Shown: positions 61,273 to 64,000 of the stretch, piece by piece
Numbering within the stretch: position 1 is the stretch's first letter
How the letters are laid out: each line of letters starts with the position of its first letter
Assembly: GCF_009663685.2 (NCBI RefSeq)
Contig: NZ_RCOG02000027.1
Span: 62,001-126,000, forward strand
DNA length: 64,000 nt
DNA from: Cupriavidus sp. U2
GTDB taxonomy: Bacteria > Pseudomonadota > Gammaproteobacteria > Burkholderiales > Burkholderiaceae
Reading direction: 5' to 3'
Position numbers and translations under genes: made by a program
The notes under the pieces: generated by a model
What the model was told of the DNA's origin: nothing
What the model saw: only the letters and a program-made list of their open reading frames with translations
Databases searched by the model: none

Positions 61273-61746
61273 TCACAAATCCAGCGGCATCGCGCTGGTG
61301 CACTTGATTTCGTCCAGGCACACGCTTGACTTCACGCCGCTCACGCCGGGGATGCGCATCAGGGTGTCGAGCAGGAAGTCGGACAGCGACTTCAGGTCCT
61401 TGGCCACGACCTTCAGCACGTAGTCGATGTCGCCGGTCACGGAGAAGCACTCCTGGATCTGGGCCAGTTCCGCCACCAGCCCCTTGAATTTGGACAAATC
61501 GCGAATATGGCCGCGTTCCATCGTCACGTGGATGAACGCCGTCACGCCGAACCCGAGCGCCGTGCTGTCCAGCCGCGCCTCATACCGCTTGATGATGCCG
61601 CCCTCTTCCAGTCGGCGGTGGCGGCGCAGCGTCTGGGCCGGTGACAGGTTGATCGCCTCGGACAGTTCCAGGTTGGTGGCGCGCCCGTGTTCCTGCAGTT
61701 CCGCCAGCAAGCGGCGATCAATGCGGTCGAGGTCGGTTTGCTGCAT
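61273..61746 (-). CDS. Lrp/AsnC-family regulator of hpd
   Basis: A 157-residue regulator: HTH DRIDRRLLAELQEHGRATNLELSEAINLSPAQTLRRHRRLEEGGIIKRYEARLD and a RAM ligand domain (VAELAQIQECFSVTGDIDYVLKVVAKDLKSLSDFLLDTLMRIPGV). It is divergent from hpd with a 206-base gap carrying repeats, so it likely senses an aromatic amino acid such as tyrosine and controls hpd and perhaps the permease. This is inferred from position. Confidence 0.9.
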   Translation of the reverse strand: MQQTDLDRIDRRLLAELQEHGRATNLELSEAINLSPAQTLRRHRRLEEGGIIKRYEARLDSTALGFGVTAFIHVTMERGHIRDLSKFKGLVAELAQIQECFSVTGDIDYVLKVVAKDLKSLSDFLLDTLMRIPGVSGVKSSVCLDEIKCTSAMPLDL

Positions 61747-61772
61747 TCTGATTTCCTGAGATGGCGGTTCGG

Positions 61773-61825
61773 CGAAATCTTATCTCATCTTTCAGGGTTT
61801 CCCTGCGTGCCTTACGAAATCCTAT
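61773..61825. promoter_or_regulatory. direct repeats and palindrome in the Lrp-hpd gap
   Basis: CGAAATCTTAT (61773-61783) and CGAAATCCTAT (61815-61825) are near-identical direct repeats, 42 bases or four helical turns apart. A 5-3-5 palindrome CAGGG-TTT-CCCTG (61793-61805) lies between them. A -10-like TACAAT follows at 61842-61847 toward hpd. Likely Lrp-type binding sites. Confidence 0.55.
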
Positions 61826-61952
61826 TTAGCCGGGCGGGTTCTACAATTTCCTCACGTCATGCAGCGCGCCAAGCGTCCCCCAAGCCACTCGCGCGGCTGC
61901 CTCACCGAAATATTATTTCCATCCCCGCTCTCGCCCCCGAGGTACTCCGATC

Positions 61953-63026
61953 ATGGCCGACCTGTTTGAAAACCCGATGCAACTGATGGGCTTCGAGTTC
62001 GTTGAATTCGCCTCGCCCACCCCCAACGTGCTGGAACCGCTGTTCGAGAAAATGGGCTTTACGCTGGTGGCCCGTCACCGCTCGAAGGACGTGATGCTGT
62101 ATCGCCAGGGCGACATCAACTTCATCGTCAACAACGAGCCGCATAGCGAAGCCGCCTATTTCGCCGCCGAACATGGCCCCAGCGCCTGCGGCATGGCCTT
62201 CCGCGTGAAGGACTCGCACAAGGCGTACAACCGCGCGCTGATGCTGGGCGCCCAGCCGGTGGAAATCGCCACGGGCCCGATGGAACTGCGCCTGCCGGCC
62301 ATCAAGGGCATTGGCGGCGCGCCGCTGTACCTGATCGACCGTTTCGAGGACGGCAAGTCGATCTATGACATCGACTTCGAATACATCGAGGGCGTGGACC
62401 GCCATCCGAAGGGCCACGGCCTCAAGCTGATCGACCACCTGACGCACAATGTCTACCGTGGCCGCATGGCTTACTGGGCCAACTTCTACGAACGTCTGTT
62501 CAACTTCCGCGAAATCCGTTATTTCGACATCCAGGGCGAGTACACGGGCCTGACCTCGAAGGCGATGACCGCGCCGGACGGCAAGATCCGCATTCCGCTG
62601 AACGAGGAATCGTCCAAGGGGGCCGGCCAGATCGAGGAATTCCTGATGGCGTTCAACGGCGAAGGCATCCAGCACATCGCCTTTGCCGTGGACAACCTGC
62701 TCGAAGTCATCGACAGCCTGCAACTGGCCGGCGTCGAGCTGATGAGCGCTCCGAACGACTACTACTATGAAGCCCTGGACACCCGCCTGCCCGGCCACGG
62801 CCAGCCCGTGGACCAGCTCAAGGCCCGTGGCATCCTGCTGGATGGCACCACCGAAGGCGGCAAGCCCCGCCTGCTGCTGCAGATCTTCTCGAAGACCGTG
62901 CTGGGCCCGGTATTCTTCGAATACATCCAGCGTTCCGGCGACGACGGCTTTGGCGAAGGCAACTTCAAGGCGTTGTTCGAATCACTCGAGCGCGACCAGA
63001 TCGAGCGCGGCACGCTGAAGGTGTGA
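61953..63026 (+). CDS. hpd: 4-hydroxyphenylpyruvate dioxygenase
   Basis: A 357-residue Fe(II) dioxygenase that converts 4-hydroxyphenylpyruvate to homogentisate in tyrosine catabolism. The three iron ligands are visible: His in LIDHLTHNVYRGRM, His in GIQHIAFAVDNL and Glu in GPVFFEYIQR. The FGEGNFKALFESLERDQ tail closes the active site as in known enzymes. Length and two VOC-type halves are normal. It is divergent from an Lrp gene and followed by an aromatic amino acid permease. Downstream homogentisate genes are not in the window. Confidence 0.96.
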   Translation: MADLFENPMQLMGFEFVEFASPTPNVLEPLFEKMGFTLVARHRSKDVMLYRQGDINFIVNNEPHSEAAYFAAEHGPSACGMAFRVKDSHKAYNRALMLGAQPVEIATGPMELRLPAIKGIGGAPLYLIDRFEDGKSIYDIDFEYIEGVDRHPKGHGLKLIDHLTHNVYRGRMAYWANFYERLFNFREIRYFDIQGEYTGLTSKAMTAPDGKIRIPLNEESSKGAGQIEEFLMAFNGEGIQHIAFAVDNLLEVIDSLQLAGVELMSAPNDYYYEALDTRLPGHGQPVDQLKARGILLDGTTEGGKPRLLLQIFSKTVLGPVFFEYIQRSGDDGFGEGNFKALFESLERDQIERGTLKV

Positions 63027-63105
63027 CGCATCCGGCCCGGCGCTGAACCGGGCTGCCCCGTTTCTTCTGCGTTTCCAAGCGTGTGCCGGTAAACTCTCGG
63101 GTTTT

Positions 63106-63153
63106 CGCCGGCGCGCACCCCCGCGTCCGGCGTTACCCGCGCCGGCGTTTTTT
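63106..63153 (+). terminator. intrinsic terminator between hpd and the permease
   Basis: CGCCGGCGCG (63106-63115) pairs perfectly with CGCGCCGGCG (63138-63147), followed by six T residues. The permease therefore probably has its own promoter just after, within 63154-63219. Confidence 0.8.
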
Positions 63154-63219
63154 CAAAGCGCCCAACCCCAAAGAGGCGCGCCGCCATTCCACAAGAATGG
63201 GTAGAGGATAGACACCCCA

Positions 63220-64000
63220 ATGCATGCTTCCGATAGCCAAGGCACGCTCAAGCGTGGCCTGAAGAATCGCCATATCCAGCTGATTGCGCTAGGCGGCGCC
63301 ATCGGCACTGGCCTGTTCCTGGGCATTGCCCAGACCATCAAGCTGGCCGGCCCATCCGTGCTGCTGGGCTACGCGCTGGCCGGCATTGTCGCGTTCTTCA
63401 TCATGCGCCAGTTGGGCGAGATGGTCGTCGACGAACCGGTGGCCGGCTCGTTCAGCTACTTCGCCAACAAGTATTGCGGCCACTTTGCCGGCTTCATGTC
63501 CGGCTGGAACTACTGGGTGCTGTACATCCTGGTCAGCATGGCCGAACTGTCGGCGGTGGGCATCTACGTCCAGTACTGGTGGCCGGGCATCCCGACATGG
63601 GTATCGGCGCTGGGCTTCTTCGTCGTCATCAACGCCATCAACCTGGCCAGTGTGAAGTCATTCGGCGAGATGGAATTCTGGTTCTCGATCATCAAGGTCG
63701 CGGCCATTGTCGGCATGATCGGCTTTGGCGGCTACATGCTGGGTACCGGCGGCGCCGGCCCCGAAGCCGGCGTAGCCAACCTGTGGCAGCACGGGGGCTT
63801 CTTCCCGAACGGGCTGGGCGGACTGGTGATGGCGATGGCCGTGATCATGTTCTCGTTCGGCGGTCTGGAGCTGGTGGGCATTACCGCCGCCGAGGCCGAC
63901 AACCCGGGCAAGAGCATTCCCAAGGCCACCAACCAGGTGATCTACCGCATCCTGATCTTCTACGTTGGCGCGCTGGCCGTGCTGCTGTCGCTGTACCCGT
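63220..64000 (+). CDS. amino acid permease (AroP/PheP-like), partial
   Basis: The first 260 residues of an APC-superfamily transporter, cut by the window edge. It begins TLKRGLKNRHIQLIALGGAIGTGLFLGIAQTIKLAGPSVLLGYALAGIVAFFIMRQLGEM, the conserved helix 1 segment of the amino acid transporter family, with about seven helices visible. FSFGGLELVGITAAEADNPGKSIPKATN is the helix 6 motif of AroP/PheP/ProY-like permeases. It is next to hpd, so it likely imports tyrosine or phenylalanine, though proline or other amino acids cannot be excluded. Confidence 0.88.
   Translation, partial: MHASDSQGTLKRGLKNRHIQLIALGGAIGTGLFLGIAQTIKLAGPSVLLGYALAGIVAFFIMRQLGEMVVDEPVAGSFSYFANKYCGHFAGFMSGWNYWVLYILVSMAELSAVGIYVQYWWPGIPTWVSALGFFVVINAINLASVKSFGEMEFWFSIIKVAAIVGMIGFGGYMLGTGGAGPEAGVANLWQHGGFFPNGLGGLVMAMAVIMFSFGGLELVGITAAEADNPGKSIPKATNQVIYRILIFYVGALAVLLSLYP

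Noticed and set aside
1..64000. tRNA, rRNA, insertion sequences, prophage genes
   Set aside because: None recognised: no tRNA-like cloverleaf, transposase or integrase domain was seen on either strand.

Overview
The window is GC-rich (roughly two thirds G+C), densely packed beta-proteobacterial DNA, most likely from Cupriavidus or a close relative in the Burkholderiaceae. The pointers are two Bug/TctC-type tricarboxylate-binding proteins, a ceoR-llpE-ceoAB-opcM type RND efflux locus (known from Burkholderia), many LysR regulators and catBC muconate genes. This is a family-level inference from gene content. I see no rRNA, tRNA, CRISPR array, insertion sequence or phage gene, so it reads as ordinary, metabolically versatile chromosome or chromid.

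Layout. 1-3.05 kb: a frameshifted DUF1254 lipoprotein gene, pssA, a small monooxygenase, and a coupled pair (exported repeat protein plus DUF2127 membrane protein). 3.2-11.6 kb: an RND multidrug efflux operon (adaptor, pump, outer-membrane channel) with an LlpE-like protein and a divergent LysR regulator. 11.7-16 kb: M20 carboxypeptidase, GlxA-like regulator, three-BON protein, SRAP protein. 16-19.8 kb: FecA-like TonB receptor under a Fur-box-like site, a small membrane protein, and a cation/proton exchanger. 19.8-23.3 kb: Bug protein, catC, catB and divergent catR with recognisable CatR sites, but no catA. 23.3-29.4 kb: OpgC-like protein, an AT-richer FkbM methyltransferase, TetR, class II amidotransferase, and a coupled clsB-ybhN pair.

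29.4-34.3 kb: a flavoprotein disulfide reductase and a peroxiredoxin-glutaredoxin hybrid behind an OxyR-like direct repeat, a dipeptidase, and a DUF1348 gene whose promoter carries the same palindrome as the TetR gene 8 kb away. 34.5-42.6 kb: an alpha/beta-hydrolase-LuxR fusion, a small exported DGAR-repeat protein, a diiron protein, a second Bug protein, a cyclic-nucleotide-domain thioredoxin-reductase homologue without its CxxC, and a CoA-transferase. 42.8-48.1 kb: a HicA-like/HTH gene pair, a patatin with a His-rich tail, AraC, cupin, and a BON protein with a long disordered segment. 48.2-57.1 kb: chemoreceptor, SDR/TetR/MFS, LysR/VOC/FAH, a second DGAR-repeat protein behind a twin operator, and TetR. 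57.2-64 kb: exonuclease III with a histone-like tail, a nuclease-fused Fe-S helicase, thioredoxin, and Lrp-hpd followed by an aromatic amino acid permease running off the window.

The most interesting items are the DGAR-repeat exported protein family (two loci), the HicA-like/HTH pair with its palindromic operator, the two-locus TetR regulon inferred from shared palindromes, the LlpE protein without a nucleophilic serine, and several unusual fusions.
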